From positions 434,001 to 498,000 of the forward strand of contig NZ_CP075185.1 of NCBI RefSeq assembly GCF_020510685.1: 64,000 bases of DNA. Reading direction: 5' to 3'. Both the position numbers and the translations under genes were made by a program. This DNA is from Dechloromonas denitrificans (GTDB lineage: Bacteria > Pseudomonadota > Gammaproteobacteria > Burkholderiales > Rhodocyclaceae). Below are positions 8,743 through 18,587 of this stretch, piece after piece. Numbering within the stretch: the first letter of the stretch is position 1; each line of letters begins with the position of its first letter. A model generated the notes under the pieces. It had not been told where the DNA came from. It was given only the letters and a program-made list of their open reading frames with translations, and did not search any database.

Positions 8743-10464
8743 ATGATTCTCGACTCAATCGAACTGACCCTGACGCTGTTGCAGCAAACCTGCGTCTATC
8801 TGGTCATCGCCTATCTGCTCAGCCGGACCCGGATTTTCATCCCGCTGATGCACGTCACCATCCAGTTGCCGCACCGGGTGACCTGCTATGTCGTGTTCTC
8901 GCTGTTCTGCATCATGGGCACCTATCTCGGTCTGAAGATCGACGATTCGATTGCCAACACGCGCGCCATCGGCGCCGTTCTCGGCGGCATTCTCGGCGGG
9001 CCGTCGGTCGGGCTGGCGGTCGGCTTTACCGGCGGCCTGCACCGTTATTCGCTGGGCGGTTCGTCGGCTTTCGCCTGCATGGTGTCGACGGTCATCGAAG
9101 GCCTGATCGGCGGGCTTTTCCATCGCTACATGACGCAGCGCGGGCACTTCCGCTCGCTGTTCAATCCGCTTGCGGTGGCCCTCGTCACGCTGGCGGCGGA
9201 AGTGGCGCAGATGCTGGTTCTGCTGCTGCTGGTCGAGCCGCCCGGCGTGGCCAAACACCTCGTCGAGCAGATCGCCGTGCCGATGCTGGTCGCCAACGCG
9301 CTGGGCGCCGGGATGTTCATGCGCATCCTGCTCGACCGGCGCCAGCTTTACGAGCGCCAGTCGAGCGTCTTCTCGACCAAGGCGCTGGCCATCGCGGCGC
9401 GCGTCGAAGGGCTGCTCCGTTCCGGTTTCAATATCGACACCAGCACCCTGGTCGCCCGGATCATCTACGAAGAAACGGGGGTCGGCGCCGTCGCCATCAC
9501 CGATACGGAAAACCTGCTGGCCTTCATCGGCATCGGCAGCGACCATCACGTGCCGGGCACGCCGATCAATTCGGTGCTCACCCACCGGGCCATCGAGAAC
9601 AACGAAGTGGTTTACGCCGACGGCAACGAAGTGGCCTACCGCTGCTCGATCAGCGCCAAGTGTCCGCTCGCCGCGTCGCTGATCATTCCGCTGCTCGGCG
9701 AGGAAAACCGGGTGATCGGCACGATCAAGCTCTACGAACCGCGGACCCGGCTTTTCTCGACCATCAACCGGGCGCTCGGCGAAGGGATCGCCCGCCTGCT
9801 TTCCAACCAGATCCTGGCCGGCCGCTACGTGCGGCAACGCGAGTTGCTGGCCCAGTCGGAAATCAAATTGCTGCACGCCCAGGTCAATCCGCATTTCCTG
9901 TTCAACGCCCTCAACACCTTGTCGGCGGTTATCCGGCGCGACCCGGAGCGGGCCTGCCATCTCGTCCTCAACCTGTCCACCTTCTTTCGCAACAACCTCA
10001 AGCGGCCGAGCGAAGAGGCCAGTCTCAATGAGGAAATCGAACACGTCACGGCCTACCTTGAAATCGAACAGGCGCGTTTTCTCGGCCAGCTGGTGGTCGA
10101 TTTCGATATCCCGGACGATTTGCGCCATATCCGCATGCCGGCCTTTTCGCTGCAGCCGGTCGTCGAGAACGCCATCAAGCACGGAACTTCGCAACTGCTC
10201 GGTGTCGGCCGCATCCGCATCTCGGCCAGGGCGAGCGACGATATGCTGTTGTTGAGCGTCGAAGACAATGCCGGCCTGTATGTCGAATCCTCCGGCGGCA
10301 CAGGGCTCGGCATGCATCTGGTGCAGCGGCGCATCGCCATGCGTTACGGTTCTTCGTTCGGGCTCGAGGTGGCGTGCGAACGCGACGTCTTTACGCGTGT
10401 CACACTCAAGCTGCCGCTCAAGCCTTGCGACGCACCGACTGCACTGGAGGGCTATCACGCATGA
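8743..10464 (+). CDS. LytS-family sensor histidine kinase (BtsS/YpdA type)
   Basis: A 573-aa membrane sensor kinase. Residues 1-200 hold about six hydrophobic segments of the 5TM-5TMR_LYT type, with the typical IGAVLGGILGGPSVGL and GGLHRYSLGG loops; residues about 215-360 look like a GAF domain; a His_kinase domain follows with NPHFLFNALNTL (phospho-acceptor H384) and a HATPase region with VVENAIKHG and GTGLGMHLV. It overlaps the response-regulator gene as ATGA. In enterobacteria, kinases of this type (BtsS, YpdA) respond to pyruvate. The adjacent pyruvate-metabolising operon makes the same ligand plausible here, but that is inference. Confidence 0.9.
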   Translation: MILDSIELTLTLLQQTCVYLVIAYLLSRTRIFIPLMHVTIQLPHRVTCYVVFSLFCIMGTYLGLKIDDSIANTRAIGAVLGGILGGPSVGLAVGFTGGLHRYSLGGSSAFACMVSTVIEGLIGGLFHRYMTQRGHFRSLFNPLAVALVTLAAEVAQMLVLLLLVEPPGVAKHLVEQIAVPMLVANALGAGMFMRILLDRRQLYERQSSVFSTKALAIAARVEGLLRSGFNIDTSTLVARIIYEETGVGAVAITDTENLLAFIGIGSDHHVPGTPINSVLTHRAIENNEVVYADGNEVAYRCSISAKCPLAASLIIPLLGEENRVIGTIKLYEPRTRLFSTINRALGEGIARLLSNQILAGRYVRQRELLAQSEIKLLHAQVNPHFLFNALNTLSAVIRRDPERACHLVLNLSTFFRNNLKRPSEEASLNEEIEHVTAYLEIEQARFLGQLVVDFDIPDDLRHIRMPAFSLQPVVENAIKHGTSQLLGVGRIRISARASDDMLLLSVEDNAGLYVESSGGTGLGMHLVQRRIAMRYGSSFGLEVACERDVFTRVTLKLPLKPCDAPTALEGYHA

Positions 10465-11174
10465 AGGTTCTGATCATCGACGACGAGTTGCCGGCCCGCG
10501 AAGAAATCGCCCGCCTGCTCGGCAAGGAGCCCGACATCGAGATTCTCGGGCAGTGCGCCAATGCGATCGAAGGCATTTCCGCGATCAACCGGTTGAACCC
10601 CGAGGTCATTTTCCTCGACATCCAGATGCCGCGCGTCAGCGGCCTGGAGATGCTGGGCATGCTCGACCCGGAGAAAATGCCGCGCGTCGTCTTCCTGACG
10701 GCCTTCAACGAATACGCCTTGCAGGCCTTCGATCAGAATGCCTTCGATTATCTGCTGAAGCCGATCGATCCGGTCCGCCTCGATGTCACCCTCAAGCGCC
10801 TGCGCCGCGACCGGACGCCCAGTCCGGCGCTGTTCAACGCGGCGGCACCGTTGAAGCAGATCCCTTGTCCCGGCCACCACCGGGTGCTGTTGATCAAGAT
10901 CGACGACATCGAATACGCCACCTCGAAGGCCAGCGGCGTCTATGTGACGATCGGCAACGGCAGCGAACATTTCACCGAACTGACGCTGCGCACCCTGGAA
11001 GAAAAGACCCCTTTCCTGCGCTGCCACCGGCAATACCTGGTCAACCCGGAGCAGATCAAGGAAATCAGTTTTCTCGAAGCCGGCACGGTTGAAATCATCA
11101 CCCGCAACAACCACCGGATACCGGTCAGCCGCCGCCTGCTCGGCGAACTCAAGGAAAAGCTCGGACTGCTCTGA
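10461..11174 (+). CDS. LytTR response regulator (BtsR/YpdB type)
   Basis: A 237-aa response regulator with a receiver domain (residues 1-115; acidic pocket IIDDE, phospho-acceptor D53 in VIFLDIQMP, switch Thr/lysine region FLTAFNEYA and YLLKP) and a C-terminal LytTR DNA-binding domain (about 140-237; FLRCHRQYLVNP is diagnostic). The start is fixed by the ATGA overlap with the kinase gene. Targets are not visible here; LytTR regulators usually bind short direct repeats upstream of a transporter gene. Confidence 0.92.
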   Translation: MKVLIIDDELPAREEIARLLGKEPDIEILGQCANAIEGISAINRLNPEVIFLDIQMPRVSGLEMLGMLDPEKMPRVVFLTAFNEYALQAFDQNAFDYLLKPIDPVRLDVTLKRLRRDRTPSPALFNAAAPLKQIPCPGHHRVLLIKIDDIEYATSKASGVYVTIGNGSEHFTELTLRTLEEKTPFLRCHRQYLVNPEQIKEISFLEAGTVEIITRNNHRIPVSRRLLGELKEKLGLL

Positions 11175-11180
11175 GGCCCG

Positions 11181-11195
11181 GCCGGGTTGCCCGGC
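11181..11195. terminator. Hairpin between convergent genes
   Basis: GCCGGG and CCCGGC form a perfect 6-bp stem with a TTG loop, immediately after the response-regulator stop and right at the end of the convergent small gene. No T-run follows, so any terminator function (bidirectional) is uncertain. Confidence 0.35.
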
Positions 11196-11480
11196 TCAGA
11201 CGAGCTTCCAGCCGTCGATGAACAGATAGTGGCGGCCCCAGAAGGTTTTCGCGCGGATCAGCAGTTCCTGCCGGCTCGGGAAGCAATACGGGACAAAAAC
11301 CTCGGCGCCCTGAATCCGGGTCAGCGCGTGCTGGTCGGTCTGGCGCGGCGTGCCGAAGCGGACGGCCGGGCAGGTGGTTATTTCCAGGCAACAGGCTTCG
11401 ATGGTTTCCGGCACGTCGATATAGACCGGCTGCTGGCGCTCGGCAATCAGGGCCAGGGCATCTTCTGAGAGGGTAAGCAT
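11196..11480 (-). CDS. Small CC-motif protein (CC/Se-motif-like family)
   Basis: A 94-aa cytoplasmic protein. It begins LTLSEDALALIAERQQPVYI, has the cysteine pair C30-C31 in EACCLEITTCPAVRFGTPR plus C37 and C66, and ends in alternating beta-strand-like segments. The layout resembles the small CC/Se-motif proteins, in some of which one cysteine is selenocysteine; here both are ordinary TGC/TGT codons. The function of that family is unknown. The ATG at 11480 is preferred to an upstream in-frame ATG at 11588 because GGAG precedes it and family proteins are about 95 aa long. Confidence 0.6.
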   Translation of the reverse strand: MLTLSEDALALIAERQQPVYIDVPETIEACCLEITTCPAVRFGTPRQTDQHALTRIQGAEVFVPYCFPSRQELLIRAKTFWGRHYLFIDGWKLV

Positions 11481-11627
11481 GGCAATGCGCTCCAGGTGAT
11501 GGTGATTCCCACGGCGACTTCCGCTGACAACGGAAGGGGTGCGATGGGGACAAGCGATGGCGAAACGGAATTTCGCCAGCCTTTTCACCTCCCATTTTAG
11601 GAATGCCCACCAGGGGCAAAGCGATAT

Positions 11628-11690
11628 TCGCGCTAACGGTCAGCCAGGGCGGTCGTGCGGTCGCCAGATGGCGGCGAGCGGTTAGCGCGA
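11628..11690. repeat. 63-bp element with 10-bp perfect terminal inverted repeats
   Basis: TCGCGCTAAC at 11628-11637 and its exact complement GTTAGCGCGA at 11681-11690 enclose 43 bases that hold a second small hairpin (CGCC-AGAT-GGCG, 11662-11673). It lies in the 284-base gene-free stretch between the CC-motif gene and the efflux lipoprotein gene. It could be a structured RNA, a REP-like element or a small mobile remnant. The rest of this stretch shows only the hairpin at 11722-11743. Confidence 0.5.
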
Positions 11691-11721
11691 GTGAGCCGGT
11701 TGGGTCGATTCAGTCGCGCAT

Positions 11722-11743
11722 CTTGCCCGGCAACTCGGGCAAG
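11722..11743 (-). terminator. Hairpin downstream of the RND efflux operon
   Basis: A perfect 8-bp stem (CTTGCCCG / CGGGCAAG) with a 6-base loop, placed 22 bases beyond the stop codon of the outer-membrane efflux gene on the minus strand. No T-run is seen. Position suggests a 3' end for the efflux transcript. Confidence 0.45.
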
Positions 11744-11764
11744 CCGTCGGTTGATGGCGCCCGC

Positions 11765-13162
11765 TCATAGAGCCCCGCCACCCATCACCTTGTAAAAGGT
11801 GACGCGATTGCCGTAGTTGGCCAGGCGGACGGTAATCAGGTTTTGCTGGGCCGCATACTCGGCGCGTTGCGAGTCGAGTACCGAAAGATAGCTGTCCACG
11901 CCCTTGTCGAAACGGGCGCGCGATAAACGATGGCTGGCGGAAGTCGCCTCGACCAGCGCCTGCTGGGCCGCCAGCTGCTGCTGCAAAGGGATGTTCTGGA
12001 CCAGCGTATCGGCGACTTCGCGGAAGGCGGTCTGGATGGCTTTCTCATACTGCGCCAGACTGATCTGCTCCTGGATCTTGGCGACATCGAGATTGGCCCT
12101 GATCCGCCCGGCATCGAAAATGGGCAAGCTGATCTGGGGAACGAAGCGCCAGGCCGCGGAGCCAGAACCGAACAACTCGGCGAGTTGGTTGCTCGCCGAG
12201 CCGCCGCTGGCCGTCAGACTGATGCTCGGAAAGAAGGCGGCGCGGGCCGCGCCGATGTTGGCATTGGCCGCTTGCAACTGGCGTTCGGCCTGGAGGACAT
12301 CGGGACGCCGCTGCAAATGGGCCGACGGCAAGCCGGCCGGGATGTCGGCGATGCCGGAAACGCTTGCCGGTGCGTCGGCCTGCAGCATTTCCTCGGGCAG
12401 GTCGTTGCCGGCCAGCAGAACCAGGGCGTTGCGATCCAGGGCCTGTTGGCCGGTGTAGCGGGCCACGTCGGCCCGTGCCGACTCGACGCTGGTCTGCGCT
12501 TGATGGAGGTCCAGCGCCGAGCTGCTGCCCAGTTCGAAGCGCCGCTTGGTCAGCGCGTAGGAGGCCTGCTGGCTACGCCAGGTCTCTTCGGCCAGCTTGA
12601 GGCGCTGGCTATCGGCGGCCAGCGTCAGGTAGGCGTTTGCTACTTCGGCGATCAGGCTGATCCGGGCGCTGCGCTGTGCCTCTTCGGTGGCCAGGAACTG
12701 GTATAGCACCTGGTCCTTGAGGCTCCGGATGCGCCCGAAGAAATCCAGTTCGTAGGAGGCAAAGCCGAGGTTGGCACTGTATTCATGCGAAACCACCGCC
12801 TGCCCGGTGTTCGACAGGCTGGCCGGGATGCGTTGGTTGGTGCCGCTGGCGCCGGCGTTGATGCTCGGGAACAGATCGGCGCGCTGGATCTGGTACTGGG
12901 CGCGGGCTTTTTCGATATTCAGCCCGGCGACGCGCAGGTCGCGGTTGTTGGCCAGCGCCAGGGCGATCAGCTGGCGCAGCTTGGGGTCGGTGAAAAAGCT
13001 CTCCCAGCCGAGTTCCGCCGGCGATGCCGCGACCGTGGCGGCCACGCCGCCGGGCCATGTGGCGGCGACCGGTGCGGCCGGCGTCGAATAGTCGGGGGCC
13101 AACGTCGTGCAGCCGCTGATCAGGGCAGTCGCCAAGGCAGCGGCGAGAATGGTCCGGGACAT
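11765..13162 (-). CDS. RND efflux outer-membrane lipoprotein (NodT/OprM family)
   Basis: A 465-aa outer-membrane channel of a tripartite RND pump. The N-terminal signal peptide ends in the lipobox LISGC, so Cys-17 should be lipidated. Two OEP repeats follow, with the typical [13 protein letters not shown] and [20 protein letters not shown] motifs, and a C-terminal half with [13 protein letters not shown]. Last gene of the operon adaptor-permease-channel; the permease stop lies one base upstream. The start at 13162 gives the signal peptide and matches the family. Confidence 0.93.
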   Translation of the reverse strand: MSRTILAAALATALISGCTTLAPDYSTPAAPVAATWPGGVAATVAASPAELGWESFFTDPKLRQLIALALANNRDLRVAGLNIEKARAQYQIQRADLFPSINAGASGTNQRIPASLSNTGQAVVSHEYSANLGFASYELDFFGRIRSLKDQVLYQFLATEEAQRSARISLIAEVANAYLTLAADSQRLKLAEETWRSQQASYALTKRRFELGSSSALDLHQAQTSVESARADVARYTGQQALDRNALVLLAGNDLPEEMLQADAPASVSGIADIPAGLPSAHLQRRPDVLQAERQLQAANANIGAARAAFFPSISLTASGGSASNQLAELFGSGSAAWRFVPQISLPIFDAGRIRANLDVAKIQEQISLAQYEKAIQTAFREVADTLVQNIPLQQQLAAQQALVEATSASHRLSRARFDKGVDSYLSVLDSQRAEYAAQQNLITVRLANYGNRVTFYKVMGGGAL

Positions 13163-13163
13163 A

Positions 13164-16100
13164 TCAGTGATCCTCCTGGGCAAGCGTCGGCTTGCCTTTG
13201 AAAATACGACGCACGGCGACGAAGAAGAGCGGGACGAACAGCACGGCAAGGACGGTGGCGCTCAGCATGCCGCCGATCACGCCGATCCCGATCGCGTTTT
13301 GGGCGCCGGAGCCGGCGCCGCTCGAGATGGCCAACGGCAGTACGCCGAGAATGAAGGCCAGGGAAGTCATGATGATCGGACGCAGGCGCAGGCGGACCGC
13401 TTCCAGCGTCGCTTCGATCAGTTCCTTGCCATGCTCCATCTGTTCCTTGGCGAACTCGATGATCAGGATGGCGTTTTTGGTCGACAGACCGATGATCATC
13501 AGCAAGCCGACCTGGAAGTAGACGTCGTTCGACAACCCGGCCAGCGACGCCCCGAGCAGGGAGCCGATGACGCCGAGCGGCACGACCAGCATCACCGCAA
13601 ACGGGATCGACCAGCTTTCATAGAGGGCGGCCAGACACAGGAAGACGACGAGCAGCGAAATGGCGTACAGGGAGGGGGCCTGCGATCCGGACATGCGTTC
13701 CTGGTAGGACAGGCCGGTCCATTCGTAACCGATGCCGGGCGGCAGTTTGGCCGCCATTTCTTCCATCTGCGCCATGGCTTCGCCGGTGCTGCGCCCGGCT
13801 GCCGCATCGCCCATGATCTCGGCGGAGGCCAGGCCGTTGTAGCGTTCCAGCCGCGGCGAGCCATACGCCCAGTGGGCCGAGGCGAAGGAAGAGAACGGCA
13901 CCATCTCGCCGGCACTGTTGCGGACATACCATTTGTTGAAGTCCTCGGGCTGCATCCGGGCCGTGGCATCGCCCTGCAGAAAGACCCGTTTGACGCGGCC
14001 TTTGTCGATGAAGTCGTTCACGTAGGAACTCCCCCAGGCGGTCTGCAAGGTGTTGTTGATGTCGGACTGGCTCAGCCCCAGGGCGCCGGCCTTGGCCAGA
14101 TCGATGTCGAGTTGGTATTCCGGCGTATCTTCCTGGCCGTTCGGACGGACGGCGATCAGGGCAGGGTTTTGCGCCGCCATGCCGAGCAGTTGGTTGCGCG
14201 CCTCCATCAGCTTCTGGTGACCCAGGCCGCCACGATCCTGCAACTGGAAGTCGAAGCCCGTCGCGTTGCCCAATTCGACCACGGCCGGCGGAGCGAAGGC
14301 GAAGGCCATGGCGTTACGAAAGGTCGAGAAGTAGCCCATGGCCCGGCCGGCGACGGCCGCGACTTTGAGATCCGGTCGCTTGCGCTCGCTCCAGTCCTTC
14401 AGATTGATGAAGGCCAGGCCGTTGTTCTGCCCACTGCCGCCGAAGCTGAAGCCGATCACGGTAAAGACCGAATCGACGGCTTCTTTCTGCTCTTCGAGGA
14501 AGTGACGTTCGACTTTCTCGATGATTTCCAGCGTTCGCTCGGTGGTGGCGCCCGACGGCAGCGTCACCTGGGCCATCAGGAAGCCCTGGTCTTCATCCGG
14601 CAAGAAAGCCGTCGGCAGGCGCATGAACAGTGCGCCCATGCCGATGATGATCAGGCCGTAGATCAACAGGTAGCGCTTGCTGCGCCCGAGCATGCGCTGG
14701 ATCGTCGACTGGCTGGCACTGTTGGTGCGGTCGAAGATCCGGTTGAACCAGGCGAAGAAACTGCCCAGCAGGCCGCCTTCGCCTGCCGTATGGCCCTTGT
14801 CCACGGGTTTGAGCAAGGTTGCGCACAAGGCCGGGGTGAGGACCAGCGCGACGACGACCGAGAGGACCATGGCCGAGACCAGGGTGATCGAGAACTGCCG
14901 GTAGATGATGCCGGTCGAACCGCCAAAGAAGGCCATCGGCACAAAGACGGCGGACAGCACGAGGGCGATGCCGATCAGGGCGCCGGTGATCTGGCCCATC
15001 GACTTCTTGGTCGCCTCGCGTGGCGGCAAACCTTCCTCGCTCATGACGCGCTCGACGTTTTCGACGACGACGATGGCGTCATCGACCAGCAGGCCGATGG
15101 CCAGCACGACACCGAACAGGGTCAGGGTGTTGATCGAATAGCCGGCGGCCGACAGTACGCCGAAGGTCCCCAGTAGCACGACCGGAACGGCGATGGTCGG
15201 GATCAGCGTGGCGCGGAAATTCTGCAGGAAGAGGTACATCACCAGGAAGACCAGGGCGATGGCTTCGACCAGCGTCTTGATCACTTCCTCGATCGAGATC
15301 CTGACGAAGGGCGTCGTATCGTAGGCCACCACCGCTTTCATGCCGGCGGGAAAGAAAGGGGTCAGCTCTTTCATCTTGGCGTTGACCGCATCGGCGGTAT
15401 CCAGCGCATTTGCGCCGGTGGCGAGCTTGACAGCCAGACCGGTCGCCGGTTTGCCGTTGTAGCGCGAGACGATGTCGTAGCTTTCGCCGCCCAGTTCGAT
15501 CCGGGCAACATCGCGCAAACGGACCATGGCGCCGTTTGCCGTCGTGCGCAGGATGATGTTGCCGAACTGCTCCGGCGTCTGGAACCGACTCTGCGCGGTG
15601 ACCGTGGCATTGAGCTGTTGCCCTTTGACGGACGGCATGCCGCCCAGCTGGCCGGCGGAAACCTGGGCATTCTGCGCCGTGATGGCAGCGCTGACATCGC
15701 TTGTCGTCAGGCGATAGTTCTGCAACTTGGCCGGGTCGAGCCAGATCCGCATGGCGTACTTGCTGCCGAAGAGCTGGGTTTCGCCGACCCCGTTGATCCG
15801 GGCGACGACATCCTGGATATTCGCGGCGACGTAATCCCCCAGGTCGATATCGGTCATGCCGCCATCCTCGGAGACAAAGCCCAGGATCATCAGGAAATTC
15901 GACGTGGCCTTGGCGACCTGCACGCCCAGCTTCTGGACCTCTTGCGGCAGCATCGGCGTGGCGAGGGCCAGCTTGTTCTGGACCTGGACCTGGGCGACAT
16001 CGGGATTGGTGCCGGAGTCGAAGGTCAAGGTAATGGTCACGGTCCCGGAGGAGTCGCTGGCGGAAGACATGTAGGCCAGATGATCGATGCCTTTCATCTT

Positions 16101-16301
16101 CTGCTCGATGACCTGGGTGACGGTGTCTTCAACCGTCTTGGCCGAGGCGCCCGGGTAGGACGCGCTGATCGAGACGGCCGGCGGGGCAATGGGCGGGTAC
16201 TGGGAAACCGGCAGGGTGCGGATGGCCAGCACGCCGGCCAGCATGATCACGATGGCGATCACCCAGGCAAAAATAGGCCGATCAATGAAGAAACGCGACA
16301 T
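13164..16301 (-). CDS. RND efflux permease, HAE1 family (AcrB/MexB-like)
   Basis: A 1045-aa inner-membrane proton-driven exporter of hydrophobic and amphiphilic compounds. It starts [19 protein letters not shown] and has 12 membrane segments with two large periplasmic loops. Visible signatures are [18 protein letters not shown] in TM4, which carries the proton-relay aspartate pair, [13 protein letters not shown] in TM10, and [14 protein letters not shown] in the porter domain. It is encoded between the adaptor and the outer-membrane lipoprotein genes. The substrate range cannot be read from sequence. Confidence 0.95.
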   Translation of the reverse strand: MSRFFIDRPIFAWVIAIVIMLAGVLAIRTLPVSQYPPIAPPAVSISASYPGASAKTVEDTVTQVIEQKMKGIDHLAYMSSASDSSGTVTITLTFDSGTNPDVAQVQVQNKLALATPMLPQEVQKLGVQVAKATSNFLMILGFVSEDGGMTDIDLGDYVAANIQDVVARINGVGETQLFGSKYAMRIWLDPAKLQNYRLTTSDVSAAITAQNAQVSAGQLGGMPSVKGQQLNATVTAQSRFQTPEQFGNIILRTTANGAMVRLRDVARIELGGESYDIVSRYNGKPATGLAVKLATGANALDTADAVNAKMKELTPFFPAGMKAVVAYDTTPFVRISIEEVIKTLVEAIALVFLVMYLFLQNFRATLIPTIAVPVVLLGTFGVLSAAGYSINTLTLFGVVLAIGLLVDDAIVVVENVERVMSEEGLPPREATKKSMGQITGALIGIALVLSAVFVPMAFFGGSTGIIYRQFSITLVSAMVLSVVVALVLTPALCATLLKPVDKGHTAGEGGLLGSFFAWFNRIFDRTNSASQSTIQRMLGRSKRYLLIYGLIIIGMGALFMRLPTAFLPDEDQGFLMAQVTLPSGATTERTLEIIEKVERHFLEEQKEAVDSVFTVIGFSFGGSGQNNGLAFINLKDWSERKRPDLKVAAVAGRAMGYFSTFRNAMAFAFAPPAVVELGNATGFDFQLQDRGGLGHQKLMEARNQLLGMAAQNPALIAVRPNGQEDTPEYQLDIDLAKAGALGLSQSDINNTLQTAWGSSYVNDFIDKGRVKRVFLQGDATARMQPEDFNKWYVRNSAGEMVPFSSFASAHWAYGSPRLERYNGLASAEIMGDAAAGRSTGEAMAQMEEMAAKLPPGIGYEWTGLSYQERMSGSQAPSLYAISLLVVFLCLAALYESWSIPFAVMLVVPLGVIGSLLGASLAGLSNDVYFQVGLLMIIGLSTKNAILIIEFAKEQMEHGKELIEATLEAVRLRLRPIIMTSLAFILGVLPLAISSGAGSGAQNAIGIGVIGGMLSATVLAVLFVPLFFVAVRRIFKGKPTLAQEDH

Positions 16302-16311
16302 GAAATGCCCC

Positions 16312-17493
16312 TTAATGTTGCGCGGCGGCGGCCGGCGCAGCCGGCACGGCCTTGTCCGCGGAGACCGGGTGGACCGCCATGCCCGGCGCGATCTTTTGCA
16401 GGCCGTCGACAATCAACTTGTCGCCGGCCTTGAGGCCTTCGCTGACCAGCCACTTGTCGCCGACCACCCGGCGGGTCTTGAGGACACGCAATTCGACCTT
16501 GTTGTCCGCGCCAACCACCAGGGTCGTCGGGTTGCCCTTGGTGTCGCGGGTCACGCCCTGCTGCGGCGCCAGGATGGCCTGGGCCTCGTCGCCTTCTTCC
16601 AGCACCGCCCGGACATACATGCCGGGCAGCAGGTCGCCCTTGGGGTTGGGAAAGACGGCGCGCAGCATGATGGTGCCGGTATTCTGATCGACCGTGACAT
16701 CGGAGAACTGCAGCTTGCCGGGCAGGGGGTAGGCGCTGCCATCTTCGAGGAGCAGTTTGACCGCCGCCTGATTGGCGCCGGCCGGCTTCAGCTGGCCGCT
16801 GGCGAGGTCACGCTTGAGACGGAGCAACTCGGCGCTGGATTGCGTCACATCCACGTAGATCGGATCGAGCTGCTGCACGGTGGACAGCGCCGATGCCTGG
16901 CTGGCCGTTACCAAGGCCCCCGGGGTGACGCTGGAACGGCCGATCCGTCCCGAGATCGGGGAGGCTACCCGGGTGTAGTCGAGATTGATCCGGGCCGTTT
17001 CGACTGCGGCTTTGGCGGCGGCCACGTCGGCTTGCGCCTGTTTCAGGGCGGCCTGACTGTCGTCGTTGTCCTGTTGACTGACCGCCTTGATGGCCACCAG
17101 CTCTTCATATCGGGAAGCCTTGTTGCGCGTACTGACCAGGCTTGCCTCCGCCTTGGCCAGACTGGCCCGGGCGCTGTCGTAAGTGGCTTGATAGCTTGCC
17201 GGATCGATCTGATAGAGCGGCTGCCCGGCCTTGACCTCGGCCCCCTCGACGAACTGCCGTTTCTGGATAATCCCGCCGACCTGGGGGCGGACCTCGGAAA
17301 CCAGATAGGCCGAGGTTCGGCCTGACAGCTCGGTCGTCAGCGTCAGCGCTTGCGCCTGGATGTCTATTACCCCGACTTCCGGCGGCGTCGCTGCCGCCTC
17401 CGAGGCTGCCTGGCGACCACAGCCGCTCAGCATGACAGCGCTGAATACCAACGCGACGCCGGCCGGGAGCAGCCGTTTGATTTTGATTGCCAT
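16312..17493 (-). CDS. RND efflux periplasmic adaptor lipoprotein (AcrA/MexA-like)
   Basis: A 393-aa membrane-fusion protein linking the RND permease to the outer-membrane channel. The signal peptide ends in the lipobox MLSGC. A beta-barrel/lipoyl region with [20 protein letters not shown], an alpha-hairpin of Ala/Lys/Gln-rich repeats (about residues 90-160), and the second lipoyl half ([20 protein letters not shown]) are in the usual order. ATG at 17493 is chosen because it gives the lipoprotein signal; the upstream extension lacks one. It is the first gene of the operon, facing the TetR gene across 261 bases. Confidence 0.94.
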   Translation of the reverse strand: MAIKIKRLLPAGVALVFSAVMLSGCGRQAASEAAATPPEVGVIDIQAQALTLTTELSGRTSAYLVSEVRPQVGGIIQKRQFVEGAEVKAGQPLYQIDPASYQATYDSARASLAKAEASLVSTRNKASRYEELVAIKAVSQQDNDDSQAALKQAQADVAAAKAAVETARINLDYTRVASPISGRIGRSSVTPGALVTASQASALSTVQQLDPIYVDVTQSSAELLRLKRDLASGQLKPAGANQAAVKLLLEDGSAYPLPGKLQFSDVTVDQNTGTIMLRAVFPNPKGDLLPGMYVRAVLEEGDEAQAILAPQQGVTRDTKGNPTTLVVGADNKVELRVLKTRRVVGDKWLVSEGLKAGDKLIVDGLQKIAPGMAVHPVSADKAVPAAPAAAAQH

Positions 17494-17563
17494 AGCCAAC
17501 CTCGTTCCACAGGTGAAAGGGCGAAGAACTTTCCGTCCAACGACAGAGAGTGCATGAATGGAG

Positions 17564-17597
17564 TGAACGTTCATTCTAGTTCGAGCGCTCATTCTAT
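17564..17597. promoter_or_regulatory. Tandem palindromes, likely TetR operators of the efflux operon
   Basis: TGAACGTTCA (17564-17573) is a perfect 10-bp palindrome and GAGCGCTC (17583-17590) a perfect 8-bp palindrome. Both are followed by the same string: GTTCATTCTA starting at 17569 and GCTCATTCTA starting at 17587, an 18-bp spacing. They lie about 70 bases upstream of the adaptor gene and about 160 bases upstream of the divergent TetR gene, as expected for AcrR/TtgR-type repressor sites. Confidence 0.6.
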
Positions 17598-17754
17598 ATT
17601 AGAATTAAAAGATAACCAATGCCTTGAACCAATCGCCAGGAACTTGTTTTGTAGCGGTCAAGGGATCTCACGATTGAGCCAATGGTAGATCTCCGTCGGA
17701 GGTCCTGGCCATCAAGGACGAGAATAATCGTCGGGGAAGACAAGAGGAAAAGCA

Positions 17755-18414
17755 ATGAATGCAAATGCCAATCAACCGCCGGAACAGCCTCGCGCCGAAC
17801 TGCGCAAGACCCAGGTATTGGATGCGGCAACCGATTGCTTCCGGCTGCATGGTTTTCACAACACGAGCATGGTGCAGATTTCAAAAGCGGCCGGGATGAG
17901 CGTCGGCCATATCTACCATTATTTCGAGAACAAGGAAGCCATCATCTCGGCCATCGTCGATCGGGAGGTGCTGCATCTCCTGACGCTTGTCGAGCGCCTC
18001 CGCGAGAACAGTTCCGGTGGCGATCTGTTGCACGCCACAATGGACGCGCAGTTCGTTATTGAAGAAACGCTGAACGACCGGAATGCACCGCTGATGTTGG
18101 AAATCGTTGCCGAGGCAGCGCGCAATCCGGCGGTAGCCAGCATTGTTCAGGCGGCTGACCAAAAAGCCATGGAGCACTTCCGGGAATTGATCCGGGATGG
18201 ACTCCGGTTTCGTGATATCGATTTCCAGGAAGCCGATTTGGATGGTCCGCTCGAAATTTTTTATGCCCTGTGCGAGGGCTTGAGTATTCGCACCATTCGT
18301 AATCCCAAGCTGGATATGGCCGCAGTAATGCCGGCGTTGCGCCGTGCTCTGGAGTTCATTTTCGAAGAACTGGTAGCCAAGCCGCCTTCATTTCGCGCGT
18401 CTGCATTGCCTTAG
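17755..18414 (+). CDS. TetR/AcrR-family repressor of the efflux operon
   Basis: A 219-aa regulator with a TetR N-terminal helix-turn-helix (residues about 16-62; ISKAAGMSVGHIYHYFENKE is the classic recognition region) and a ligand-binding C-terminal domain of the AcrR type. It is divergent from the adaptor-permease-channel operon and the intergenic region holds palindromes, so local repression with release by pump substrates is the likely mode. Confidence 0.9.
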   Translation: MNANANQPPEQPRAELRKTQVLDAATDCFRLHGFHNTSMVQISKAAGMSVGHIYHYFENKEAIISAIVDREVLHLLTLVERLRENSSGGDLLHATMDAQFVIEETLNDRNAPLMLEIVAEAARNPAVASIVQAADQKAMEHFRELIRDGLRFRDIDFQEADLDGPLEIFYALCEGLSIRTIRNPKLDMAAVMPALRRALEFIFEELVAKPPSFRASALP

Positions 18415-18423
18415 CGGCTACGC

Positions 18424-18560
18424 CAAGCGAGGTTTTCCAGCCCCTTTGAAGGGCGATTTCTCCGAGGCGGGCATCGGCGTTAACCGCCACCGGGTGGCTG
18501 ACCGCTTCGAGGAGCGTGTGGTCGAGGTCGAAAAAGGCGCGGTAGAGCCGCTCGCCGTTA
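18424..18560 (-). pseudogene. Relic of a HAD-family phosphatase with the centre deleted
   Basis: Reading the minus strand from about 18560, the frame gives AFFDLDHTLL, the N-terminal catalytic motif of HAD-IB phosphatases (SerB/YrbI-like), joined directly to EAVSHPVAVNADARL and EIALQRGW, which is the C-terminal end of the same family. About 150 residues between these motifs are missing. The join falls in leucine codons shared by both ends (CTCCTCGA). There is no start codon or ribosome site. It sits between the 3' ends of the TetR and AraC genes. Confidence 0.65.
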
Positions 18561-18587
18561 TTAGCTAACTGCGATAGGCCGGTTCCG

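Noticed and set aside
11628..11690. Integron attC site
   Set aside because: GCTAAC ... GTTAGC and the size are suggestive, but the outer seven bases do not fit RYYYAAC/GTTRRRY and no integrase or cassette array is present. Kept only as an unexplained inverted repeat.
13107..15176. A 689-codon plus-strand open frame across the RND permease
   Set aside because: Antisense shadow of the AcrB-like gene; low-complexity, acidic/Gln/His-rich translation and no ribosome site.
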